A stretch of DNA of 64,000 nt from Indolivaga capnocytophagoides DSM 22835 (GTDB taxonomy: Bacteria; Bacteroidota; Bacteroidia; Bacteroidales; Dysgonomonadaceae): the NCBI RefSeq assembly GCF_000426485.1, contig NZ_KE384529.1, forward strand, positions 508,247-572,246, written 5' to 3'. Positions 37,000-45,191 of the stretch are shown piece by piece (position 1 is the stretch's first letter; each line of letters starts with the position of its first letter). The notes below the pieces were generated by a model. The model saw only the letters and a program-made list of their open reading frames with translations. It made no database searches and was not told the DNA's origin. The position numbers were made by a program, and so were the translations under genes.

Positions 37000-37090
37000 A
37001 AGGTCTCAGACCTATTTATTGATTCACAAAGTATAAAAACGACAGAACTCTATACACCTGTATATATGTCATTAATACTTGCTTTTATTA
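37000..37090 (+). repeat. Interspersed palindromic element between the two GH30 genes
   Basis: Exact head AAGGTCTCAGACCT (37000-37013), ATTTATTGATTCACAAAGTA and a diverged tail (GTCATTAATACTTGC). The head is 17 nt before the start of GH30 protein 1. Confidence 0.75.
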
Positions 37091-37129
37091 AAAAGGAAGA
37101 TCGCATAATTAGTTTATTATGCGGTCTCC
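37091..37129 (-). terminator. Terminator-like hairpin between the GH30 genes
   Basis: GGAAGATCGCATAAT pairs with ATTATGCGGTCTCC with minor mismatches; on the minus strand TTTTTAATA follows. It may reduce read-through from the SusC-GH30 transcript into the last two genes. Confidence 0.65.
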
Positions 37130-37142
37130 TTTGCATTTATAT

Positions 37143-38591
37143 TTATTTCAACAGGAAAGATGCTACCGACGAATTCGGCACACTATACACAATACGTTTT
37201 CCGTTGGTTTGATCTTTGACTGTCATATTTATATTATTTCCCGATTCGTTTACAACAACAAGCCCTCTGCTACCATCAGGATTAAGGAATGCTGTTGCTG
37301 TAGCTCCTTCAGGAAATGCTCCGGTAAACGATGTCGAAATCATTTTCGCTCCTGTACGGCATACTTTACTGAAATGGCTCAACATATAATATTCCAGTTC
37401 TTTTTTGGCATCATCACCATCAATGGTAACAATACCACGGCAATCTTCGCAGAAAGTCCCTCCGGGTGTTACAGGGCCATGCTGAGAGTTTAATGCAATA
37501 TTAAACATCATAAAGTTGCTCGATCCGTTCTGCATACATGGAACCATAAAATCCGAGATATAATAAAACATAGTTTCCATTTCGGTTCCTGTATTCCAAT
37601 CACCGCCGGATAGTTCGGTTTCGTATATGCTCTTCGTTGGAAATGCGGTTTTCACTTCATTGATAGCCGAAGGTTTCCCTGCATATCCGTGAAAAGCCGT
37701 TCCATCGATATAAGGATTTGCCACAGCATCACTCAATACATTTATGGCATAGTTATAAATATCAAAATTATGATCGAGAACCAATATTTTGGTAGTTATG
37801 CCTGCCGCCTTAAATTTAGGCCCGATATACTTACCGATAATTTCGGCCTGTTCCTGCCACGACATTTTCATAGAAGGGTGAACACCCGATTCGAAATCAG
37901 CCTCATTCTGTAAGGTAATAGCATCTATGGTTATGCCTTCAGCTTTCATCGCCTGAACGTATTTTACGAAATAAGTCGCATAATCGTCATACACTTCTGG
38001 TCCTTTCAAAGTACCAAGATTGAGTTTACCCGAGCTTTTCATCCATGCAGGTGGAGACCATGGGCTGGCTATTAATTTAATATTGGGGTTAATAGCCAGA
38101 ATCTCTTTCAGAACAGGAATCAAGTCCCTTTTATCTATCTCAGGGATGGCAAAGTTTTCAATGCCCTGCTTATCGCAATATGTATAAAGATCCATCGAAA
38201 AGTCTGAAGCTCCGATAGCAATACGGATACTTTCGAGTCCGGCTCCTTCTTTTGTATCGAACAGATCTTTCAATACCTGTGCTCTCTTTTCTGCCGACAT
38301 TTGTTGCAGCAGATAAGCCGACGATCCGGTTAATGTACCCCCAAAACCATCTATGGTCTGGTATTTAGTCGAAGGATCTATACGTACAACCACATCGGTT
38401 ATGTCATTCGTATAATCAATAGACAGTTCCTTGTTCAGGTATATTTTAGATTGTGTTGTAAGCCACATTCTCACCTCATTGTTTTCGGTCGGATTCTGCT
38501 CATTATCATCCGAAAATCCCGAATCGGTATTATAATCGATGCAAGAGGTTGCCAAAAGCAAGGAGAATATAGGAATCAAATATTTTTTCAT
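37143..38591 (-). CDS. GH30 family glycosidase lipoprotein 2
   Basis: This 482-residue lipoprotein (ATSC, Cys17) has an acidic linker and a GH30 domain. The nucleophile is in IYETELSGGDW (Glu326). The acid/base motif reads ITLQNEADFESG (Glu230): the Glu is kept, but the Pro of the near-universal NEP is Ala. DGFGGTLTGSSAYLL and RIAIGASDFSMDLYTYCD match the paralogue. A division of labour, for example endo- against exo-action or different branch tolerance, is inferred from the divergence. It follows the surface glycan-binding gene. Confidence 0.92.
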   Translation of the reverse strand: MKKYLIPIFSLLLATSCIDYNTDSGFSDDNEQNPTENNEVRMWLTTQSKIYLNKELSIDYTNDITDVVVRIDPSTKYQTIDGFGGTLTGSSAYLLQQMSAEKRAQVLKDLFDTKEGAGLESIRIAIGASDFSMDLYTYCDKQGIENFAIPEIDKRDLIPVLKEILAINPNIKLIASPWSPPAWMKSSGKLNLGTLKGPEVYDDYATYFVKYVQAMKAEGITIDAITLQNEADFESGVHPSMKMSWQEQAEIIGKYIGPKFKAAGITTKILVLDHNFDIYNYAINVLSDAVANPYIDGTAFHGYAGKPSAINEVKTAFPTKSIYETELSGGDWNTGTEMETMFYYISDFMVPCMQNGSSNFMMFNIALNSQHGPVTPGGTFCEDCRGIVTIDGDDAKKELEYYMLSHFSKVCRTGAKMISTSFTGAFPEGATATAFLNPDGSRGLVVVNESGNNINMTVKDQTNGKRIVYSVPNSSVASFLLK

Positions 38592-38669
38592 ATTCTTTTG
38601 AGTCTTTAAGTACCGGAACTACTTACTTTTCGGGTGAGTAGTCCGGTCATTGTTTATAAGATTCGTTAA

Positions 38670-40040
38670 TCAAGGCAGAGTTACCTTTTCGGCAGTAACG
38701 ACTTTAGTTGCCAGATTGATGGTTATTTTATAGTTCCCCGATACAGCTCCTTCTGCAGGATACCAGTTTCCATCATTTTTACCCAGATCGGTGTCTTTTG
38801 CGATGAGTGCAGGCATAGTAAATGTGGATGATTTCTTTTCATTCGCCCAGTCTCTGTTCTCGAAAGGTTTAAAGTTTGCTTTTGATGCATCAAAATAAAC
38901 AGTCGCCTGATAAGTATCCGCAGCTACTTTACGGAATATTATCGCTTGCAGCGGAGCATTGAAATCCCATGCTGTATGCGCCTCGGGTTTCACCTTAGAC
39001 GGATATCCCAACCCTTCGCCGCATGTCAGCAGGATATTAGGATAAGCTCTGTCCTGAGGTTCAACAAGCATTACTTTCCGGGTAGGACTGTAATACAAGT
39101 CATAGCTGCCTGCATCGCCTGTAAATTTCACTTTATCATCAGCAGTACGTTCAAAATAATCCATATTATAAACCACATCAGTTGAAGCCAATTCATCGAA
39201 CAATGTTACTTCCTGATTCTTTTCGAATGTACGGGTAAGTTTTTTAAACGCCTCATTGCTTGCTGTTACATCACCGAAATTATCGAGAATAAGATCATTC
39301 GGATTTAATTTGCTCCCAACAAGGGTTGTTGCGAACTTATAATTATCAAAAACTATCTGAGTGATATAATCAACGCCTTCTGATGTTATCGTAATATAAT
39401 CACCGGTTTCGTCCACTAACTGAACAGCACCGCCTTTTAAACCCCATACACGTCCTGAGAAGTCGATCTGATTATCATCAGTCAGCTTTTCGGCAATACG
39501 GTAACGGATATTATTTGACTTGATTTTCACCTCCGCCGACTCGTATTTGTCAGACTTTTCGGATTGAGCCGTCAATGGATACACCTCACCATTATCCAAT
39601 ACCAGATACAGTTTGCTGTAATAGGTTCTCTTGCCTTTCAGACCCGAAATATTTCCTTGAGTCTGATCACCTTCCACATTAGTCAAAGTAAGTAATACTT
39701 CAATATCGGCATTATCGGGTAATTCGGCTGCATACGCAACTTTGAACTTTGCAGAAACCTCAGCTTTATTTCCTGCAGTACGGATGGTTTGCTGAGCAAC
39801 GAGTACGTCATTCACAACCATTTTCATCTCCAATGTAGAAAGAGGAGTTGCTTCGTCTGCCACTTTAGCTGTGATAGTAACCGAATCTCCGTATGTAAAT
39901 GTTCCGGGATTGATCGCAGCATCCTCTATAACAGGAGTCGAATGAGGATAAACAGTCCGGGAATCTTCTTCTTCGCACGAAGACAGAAGCAAAGCTCCGG
40001 CACATAAGCCCCATATTATATTTTTATAGATATATTTCAT
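38670..40040 (-). CDS. SusE-position surface glycan-binding lipoprotein
   Basis: This 456-residue lipoprotein (LLLSSC, Cys22) begins with an Ig-like SusE-type domain (PVIEDAAINPGTFTYGDSVTITAKV) and continues with several beta-rich domains, ending YKITINLATKVVTAEKVTLP. Its position after SusD and its domain plan match the non-catalytic surface glycan-binding proteins, such as BT3313 of the beta-1,6-glucan locus. It would hold glycan near the SusC/D pore. There are no catalytic motifs. A repeat pair precedes its start by 14 nt. Confidence 0.82.
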   Translation of the reverse strand: MKYIYKNIIWGLCAGALLLSSCEEEDSRTVYPHSTPVIEDAAINPGTFTYGDSVTITAKVADEATPLSTLEMKMVVNDVLVAQQTIRTAGNKAEVSAKFKVAYAAELPDNADIEVLLTLTNVEGDQTQGNISGLKGKRTYYSKLYLVLDNGEVYPLTAQSEKSDKYESAEVKIKSNNIRYRIAEKLTDDNQIDFSGRVWGLKGGAVQLVDETGDYITITSEGVDYITQIVFDNYKFATTLVGSKLNPNDLILDNFGDVTASNEAFKKLTRTFEKNQEVTLFDELASTDVVYNMDYFERTADDKVKFTGDAGSYDLYYSPTRKVMLVEPQDRAYPNILLTCGEGLGYPSKVKPEAHTAWDFNAPLQAIIFRKVAADTYQATVYFDASKANFKPFENRDWANEKKSSTFTMPALIAKDTDLGKNDGNWYPAEGAVSGNYKITINLATKVVTAEKVTLP

Positions 40041-40054
40041 AATCTTTTGCTTTT

Positions 40055-40130
40055 AAGGTCTCAGACCTTTTTATTCTTATTGATATTCGGTAAACGAGTT
40101 TACTGATCTAATAAATAGGTCTGTGACCTC
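40055..40130. repeat. Inverted pair of palindromic heads (REPIN-like) between susD and the glycan-binding gene
   Basis: The plus-facing head AAGGTCTCAGACCT (40055-40068) and the minus-facing head AGGTCTGTGACCT (40117-40129) face each other around a perfect GTAAACGAGTTTAC palindrome (about 40090-40103). The right head overlaps the susD stop codon and the left is 14 nt before the next ATG, so the pair fills the whole intergenic gap. Confidence 0.85.
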
Positions 40131-41649
40131 AATAACCCGGATTCTGGGTAAGATTTACATTCAGATCGAGTTCACTCTGAGGGATAGGCCATATCAGTTT
40201 ATTTTCACTCAAGCGAGAAGCATATGTATTCTGATGATCGGTACAAGCCTGCATCACCTGAATAAAACGACCTCTGCGTTTCAGATCCATCCATCTTTTA
40301 CCTTCGAATGCAAATTCGAAACGATTCTCGTTTTCGATAGCCAAACGCATGTTATCTTTGCTGGATGCTGTAGTATTAGGCAGCTTAACACGTGTACGTA
40401 CCAGATCTACCAATCTTTTAGCCTCACTCAGGTTTCCTAATTCGTTTTCGGCATCAGCCAATAGTAAAATAGCTTCCGGCAAACGGAACAGCACAATATT
40501 TCCGGCTTCCTGCGATCTCAGTTTATAGCAATAAGGGTATTTGTTAGACGGCCAATACTTGTCAGTCCATTTACCTGTAACATCACCAAACATAATTGAT
40601 GCATCTCTACGTATTGTATCTTTTGCCGAAGTAAAAGCTCTGTAAAGATCCTGACTGGGTGTATTAAACTTTTTCCAGTCGATACCATAAAACATCTGAG
40701 CCCCCCAGTTGCCCAATGTAGACCAACTGTTGTAATCGACTTCAAATATCGATTCCTTAGTATGTTCATTTACAAGATTTACACTTGGCAATACTCCATT
40801 CGAAGGCGTTTCGGCTACAGCAAACAGATCATTATAATTATCCATTAAACCATAACGAGTATCCGACACTACTGCCTGAGCATATTGTTTCACTTTATTC
40901 CAGTCGGTATTAGCCACACCGTCTTTAGTCGCATACACCTGCGCCTGTATCAGATGCACAAATGCTTTGGTTATCTTAAACTTATCAGTCGAATAATCCA
41001 TTACACCCGATTCGGCAACTTCGAGGTCGCTTACAATCTGTGCATAAATACTATCAGTTGATGATTTAGCCGGATACAGCAGCGGATATATCTCATCGAT
41101 ATTATCGAGGCTTATTTCAGGGATATATTGAGTAATTAAAGGTACACTTCCGTAAATCCTTACCAGATTGAAATAACATAACGCCCTCATAAAGTGGGCA
41201 TCTCCGCTGATTTCACCTCTGCGTTTTTCGGTCAATGCAGAATCTTTGATTTTAGGAATCCATTCGATAATTGTATTAGCTTTGGATATCTGAGAATACA
41301 TGTAGCCCCAATCTCTTTTCACTCCGCCATTAGATGCAGCGATACGAAGTTCGTCAAACTGCATAGTCTGATCTTTTGGTTCTCCGGCATAAGCATTATC
41401 CGCTTGAGCATCATTCATTATATACCAGTCGAGCTGCCAGAATTCCGATCCGTAATCGCTGTAAGCTCCGGTCAACAATTGTTCCATCTGAGTAGCAGTT
41501 GTATACTCGGTTGCATGGTCTTTATCTCCCGACCCCCAATTTTCGTTGGTAAGTTCCGAATCGGGTGATTCATCAAGGAAACTGCTGCATGAGCTTAATG
41601 CCAGACATGCTACTGCTCCACAAAGTAGATATTTTATATTGTATTTCAT
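40129..41649 (-). CDS. RagB/SusD family nutrient-uptake lipoprotein
   Basis: This 506-residue outer-membrane lipoprotein (LALSSC, Cys21) has the SusD plan: the N-terminal FLDESPDSELTNENW segment, TPR-like helices (RRGEISGDAHFMRALCYFNLVRIYG) and the C-terminal AIENENRFEFAFEGKRWMDLKRRGRF...LIWPIPQSELDLNVNLTQNPGY ending. SusD lids bind glycan and close over the partner SusC barrel. It directly follows susC. Confidence 0.95.
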   Translation of the reverse strand: MKYNIKYLLCGAVACLALSSCSSFLDESPDSELTNENWGSGDKDHATEYTTATQMEQLLTGAYSDYGSEFWQLDWYIMNDAQADNAYAGEPKDQTMQFDELRIAASNGGVKRDWGYMYSQISKANTIIEWIPKIKDSALTEKRRGEISGDAHFMRALCYFNLVRIYGSVPLITQYIPEISLDNIDEIYPLLYPAKSSTDSIYAQIVSDLEVAESGVMDYSTDKFKITKAFVHLIQAQVYATKDGVANTDWNKVKQYAQAVVSDTRYGLMDNYNDLFAVAETPSNGVLPSVNLVNEHTKESIFEVDYNSWSTLGNWGAQMFYGIDWKKFNTPSQDLYRAFTSAKDTIRRDASIMFGDVTGKWTDKYWPSNKYPYCYKLRSQEAGNIVLFRLPEAILLLADAENELGNLSEAKRLVDLVRTRVKLPNTTASSKDNMRLAIENENRFEFAFEGKRWMDLKRRGRFIQVMQACTDHQNTYASRLSENKLIWPIPQSELDLNVNLTQNPGY

Positions 41650-41677
41650 TGTTAGCTTCTTTTAGTATTGATAAACC

Positions 41678-44659
41678 TTAAAAAGTCAGATTAAGCCCGA
41701 AAATAAATGAACGGGACTGTGGGTATGTACCGTAATCGATACCTAATTGAGCCGCATTACTTCCTGTCCAGCTTAGTTCGGGATCATACCCTCTGTATTT
41801 TGTTAGAGTAAACAGGTTATTTACAGTTCCGTATATATTCAGTTTCGATAATCTTAGAGTATTAAGTACTTTTTGATCGAAAGCATAAGACAATGTCAAC
41901 GATTTTAAACGGATAAAAGAACCATCCTCAACAAAACGTGTCGAATTCAATACATTGAAAGATCCCACAACAGCCCGAGGTACATCTGTAATCATTCCGG
42001 GACGCTGCCATCTGTTCAATACGGCTGTCGATTGGTTTTTCGAATCGCTCATCGACTCCAACTCTATTCGGGAAGCATTGAAGATATCGTTACCGTATGA
42101 TCCGTTAAAGAATGCACTCAGTGTGAAGTTTTTGAATGAAAAATTCTGAGTAATACCGAAAGTAAAATCAGGTTGAGCATTACCGATTATTGTTCGGTCA
42201 CCGGGATCAGCCACTTTATTTGCATCTACTCCATTCACTCCATTGTTATTCAAATCCTTATAAACGATATCACCGGTTTCGGGATCAACACCTTGAGCTA
42301 TATATCCATAAAAGGATCCTAAAGGCAGACCTTCTCTGATCATAATAACATCATCTCCATTGGTCTCTATATTAGCTGCAGTAAATTGTTTGGTAAGACC
42401 TAGTTTTGTCAATTTATTACGGTTAAATGACATATTCACACTGGCATCCCATTTGAATGCTCCGGTCAGTATTTGTCCGTTAAGATTGAATTCCAAACCT
42501 TTGTTCACCATCTCTCCGCCATTTCTCATTGGCAGATCTACACCTACTGTTGCAGGCAAGGTGATATACAATAATAGGTCGGTCGTTTTCTTATAATACA
42601 AATCAAATTCTCCTGTCAATCTCGAATTAAAGAGAGTGAAATCCAATCCGGCATTGTATTGTGTCGTAATCTCCCATTTCAGATCGCGGTTTCCCAGTCG
42701 TCCCGGTTTTACAGCAGGCCCTTGACCGGTTTCTTCCCTTCTGGTAATGGTGTATTTATCGTAAGAATCATAATCCCCGATTCCTCCCTGATTACCATTA
42801 CGTCCCCAGCCGATTCTAAGTTTGGCATCATCCACTACTTTTGTAAGAGGCTCAAAGAACTTTTCACTAGAGAAACGCCATCCGGCAGACAATGAAGGGA
42901 AATATGCCCACTTATGATATAACTTAGAAGAGCCATCGGCACGGAAATTAGCAGTAAACAGATAACGGCTCTCGTAATCATATTGTACTCTGGTCAGATA
43001 TGACATCAGCGAGTTTCCATTCTTTTCGGTTTTCGCATTATTAATTTTATTAGCCATGTTTAAAGTCATGGTCTTGTATGTTGTACCTTTTACAAAATCT
43101 TCGAGAGACATATATGCATTTTCGTGCCTGTATCTTTGCATAGTAATACCGGCTAATGCACTGAAATTATGCTTTCCTTCGAATTTCTTATTGTATGATA
43201 AGATATTTTCACTTTGCCATGTCAGGTAATTATCATCTGCATGTTCACCTCGACCATTGGCCTGACGACCGTATTGAGTTTTAACCGGATCAATAAATTT
43301 GTCCCACGAATGATCTGTGTAATCAACCGAAAAACGAGGTTTGAAGTGTAAACCTTCAAGAATTGTAAAGTCCAGTTCGAGATTACCCATAAAACGGTAT
43401 TCCCTATTCATATCATAAGTATCGGTTTGTCCATAAGGGTTTTCGCGCGACGACTGGTTTGGGTCGGCTTTGTACTGCCCCTCATTATCTGGATCCCAGA
43501 TCGGGATATTAGGAGGAGTATTCAAGATAGACATAATCACACCACCGCGACCGGCATTCGCATTGTCGGTCACATCCCGACGGGCATTCCGTGCAAAGCT
43601 AAGATTAGACGTAACTTTGAACCAAGGTTTGATATCGCTGCTCAAATTTGTACGGAAAGAATACCTATCGTAAGTAGCAGGTTTGATAATACCATCTTCT
43701 TTCTGATAACCACCGGAAACATAATAATTTACTTTATCGGTACTACCAGAAAGAGAAACCTGATAATTCTGCTGCACACCAGTTCCATACATTTCTTTCG
43801 CCCAATTGATATAGTTTTGGTTGGTACGATCCATACTGAAACCAACTTCATCCATCAAATCGTAATACTGCGCAGTATTTAGTGTCTTAATTTGCTTTGC
43901 AACATTCGAAAAGCCTGCGTACATAGATAAATCTATCTGAGTACGTCCTTTTGCTCCTTTTTTGGTAGTAATAAGCACTACCCCATTTGCCGCACGGCTA
44001 CCGTATATTGCAGCTGAAGACGCATCCTTCAGAATCTGCATACTTTCGATATCGTTTGGCGAAACATTAGTAATATCATTTGTAATGATTCCGTCTACCA
44101 CATAGATCGGATCATTACCGGCATTCAGAGAAGTAGCTCCACGCACACGTACCTGAAGACCGACTCCGGGTTTGCCCGATGGTTGCACCACCTGTACACC
44201 GGCAGCTTTGCCCTGAAGAGCCTGTTGTGCCGAAATAATAGGACGGTCTGCCCAATCATCAGCAGATACGCTTGCTACCGAAGTCGTAAGGTCGGCCTTA
44301 CGTTGCGTACCGTACCCGATTACAACCACCTCATTCAGTTGTTTTGAGGATTCTTTAAGAGACATATTCAATGTGCCTTGTTTTGCCTGTATTTCCACAG
44401 GCTCATATCCCATATATGTAAATACAATGATAGAATTTTGCGGCAGATTATTGAGTGAATACTTTCCGTCGATGTCTGTCATTGTCGCATTAGCCCCACC
44501 TTTCAGGCTAACCGATACCCCGATAAGGGTTTCACCTGACGATGCATCAGTTACCGTTCCTTCAACTTTGATATTGCCTTGGGCAAAAACAATCTGAGGA
44601 AGCAGCAAAGCAACAACGAGACAAATCTTGTACAAGAATTGTTTACTTCTACACTTCAT
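41678..44659 (-). CDS. SusC/RagA family TonB-dependent transporter
   Basis: This 993-residue outer-membrane importer starts at the Met read from 44659, which precedes the signal peptide (MKCRSKQFLYKICLVVALLL...VFAQ). A carboxypeptidase-like domain follows (GTVTDASSGETLIGVSVSLKG), then the TonB-box region and plug (ALQGKAAGVQVVQPSGKPG, SLNAGNDPIYVVDGIITND, SSAAIYGSRAANGVVLITTKKG), and a barrel ending IFGLNLTF. It transports oligosaccharides using TonB energy. The leader of about 290 nt carries two repeat elements. Confidence 0.95.
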   Translation of the reverse strand: MKCRSKQFLYKICLVVALLLPQIVFAQGNIKVEGTVTDASSGETLIGVSVSLKGGANATMTDIDGKYSLNNLPQNSIIVFTYMGYEPVEIQAKQGTLNMSLKESSKQLNEVVVIGYGTQRKADLTTSVASVSADDWADRPIISAQQALQGKAAGVQVVQPSGKPGVGLQVRVRGATSLNAGNDPIYVVDGIITNDITNVSPNDIESMQILKDASSAAIYGSRAANGVVLITTKKGAKGRTQIDLSMYAGFSNVAKQIKTLNTAQYYDLMDEVGFSMDRTNQNYINWAKEMYGTGVQQNYQVSLSGSTDKVNYYVSGGYQKEDGIIKPATYDRYSFRTNLSSDIKPWFKVTSNLSFARNARRDVTDNANAGRGGVIMSILNTPPNIPIWDPDNEGQYKADPNQSSRENPYGQTDTYDMNREYRFMGNLELDFTILEGLHFKPRFSVDYTDHSWDKFIDPVKTQYGRQANGRGEHADDNYLTWQSENILSYNKKFEGKHNFSALAGITMQRYRHENAYMSLEDFVKGTTYKTMTLNMANKINNAKTEKNGNSLMSYLTRVQYDYESRYLFTANFRADGSSKLYHKWAYFPSLSAGWRFSSEKFFEPLTKVVDDAKLRIGWGRNGNQGGIGDYDSYDKYTITRREETGQGPAVKPGRLGNRDLKWEITTQYNAGLDFTLFNSRLTGEFDLYYKKTTDLLLYITLPATVGVDLPMRNGGEMVNKGLEFNLNGQILTGAFKWDASVNMSFNRNKLTKLGLTKQFTAANIETNGDDVIMIREGLPLGSFYGYIAQGVDPETGDIVYKDLNNNGVNGVDANKVADPGDRTIIGNAQPDFTFGITQNFSFKNFTLSAFFNGSYGNDIFNASRIELESMSDSKNQSTAVLNRWQRPGMITDVPRAVVGSFNVLNSTRFVEDGSFIRLKSLTLSYAFDQKVLNTLRLSKLNIYGTVNNLFTLTKYRGYDPELSWTGSNAAQLGIDYGTYPQSRSFIFGLNLTF

Positions 44660-44705
44660 GGTTTCTTTAGATTTTAATGATTTAGTTTTAATGTAAGTTA
44701 TTCTT

Positions 44706-44735
44706 AAGGACTCATGCCTTTTTATGATTGTCATA
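44706..44735 (+). repeat. Interspersed palindromic element head in the susC leader
   Basis: AAGGACTCATGCCT (44706-44719), with changes in both arms, followed by TTTTATGATT. It faces the copy at 44838-44930. Confidence 0.5.
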
Positions 44736-44837
44736 AATCAAGGATGAGATTATCCCCTTATCCGTACCTCTTTTCTTGTAAGGTTAATTCTGGTTCATCA
44801 TTTCATGTTCTTTCTGGTTTTTTGAGTTTAAAATAGA

Positions 44838-44930
44838 CTAAGTAGAAAATCCTATTTAATGATATATTATTTCATTTTGACCTCCTGTTGCACCTATGCT
44901 TATAAAAGCAATAAAAAGGTCTGAGATCTT
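44838..44930 (-). repeat. Interspersed palindromic element, full reverse copy in the susC leader
   Basis: On the minus strand the head AAGATCTCAGACCTT (44930-44916) is followed by TTTATTGCTTTTATAAGCAT, AACAGGAGG, then ATATCATTAAATAGG and CTACTTAGT. All blocks are in the standard order. Confidence 0.75.
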
Positions 44931-44957
44931 AAGGTAAGCATACGTTGCTTAATATCT

Positions 44958-44965
44958 CAAAATTA
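44958..44965 (-). promoter_or_regulatory. Candidate promoter -7 element for the SusC operon
   Basis: On the minus strand TAATTTTG fits TAnnTTTG. Use of it would put both repeat elements in the susC leader RNA. Confidence 0.4.
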
Positions 44966-45100
44966 CCCGCACAAACCACTCCTCCTTCTTCTTAAATAAA
45001 AAAAGTAGTAAACACAAACAATTAAACAATTAACAATAAGATATTTACATGTAAAAAAACAGAACTAAAAAGTAGTGAATTTAAATAACTTTAAATAAAA

Positions 45101-45166
45101 TGAGAGCATTTAATGATATACATTTAGCACAGATAAGCTCTGGCTGTTTTACTAACCAAAGCAATA
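45101..45166 (-). repeat. Second repeat block (GCTTTGGT...TATATCATTAAAT), isolated copy
   Basis: On the minus strand GCTTTGGTTAGTAAAACAGC, CAGAGCTTATCTG and ATGTATATCATTAAATG match, in order, the sequence before obgE (19515-19451) and part of 22588-22650. No palindromic head is attached. Confidence 0.6.
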
Positions 45167-45191
45167 AAAAAAAGTTAAAAAAAAGACAGGC

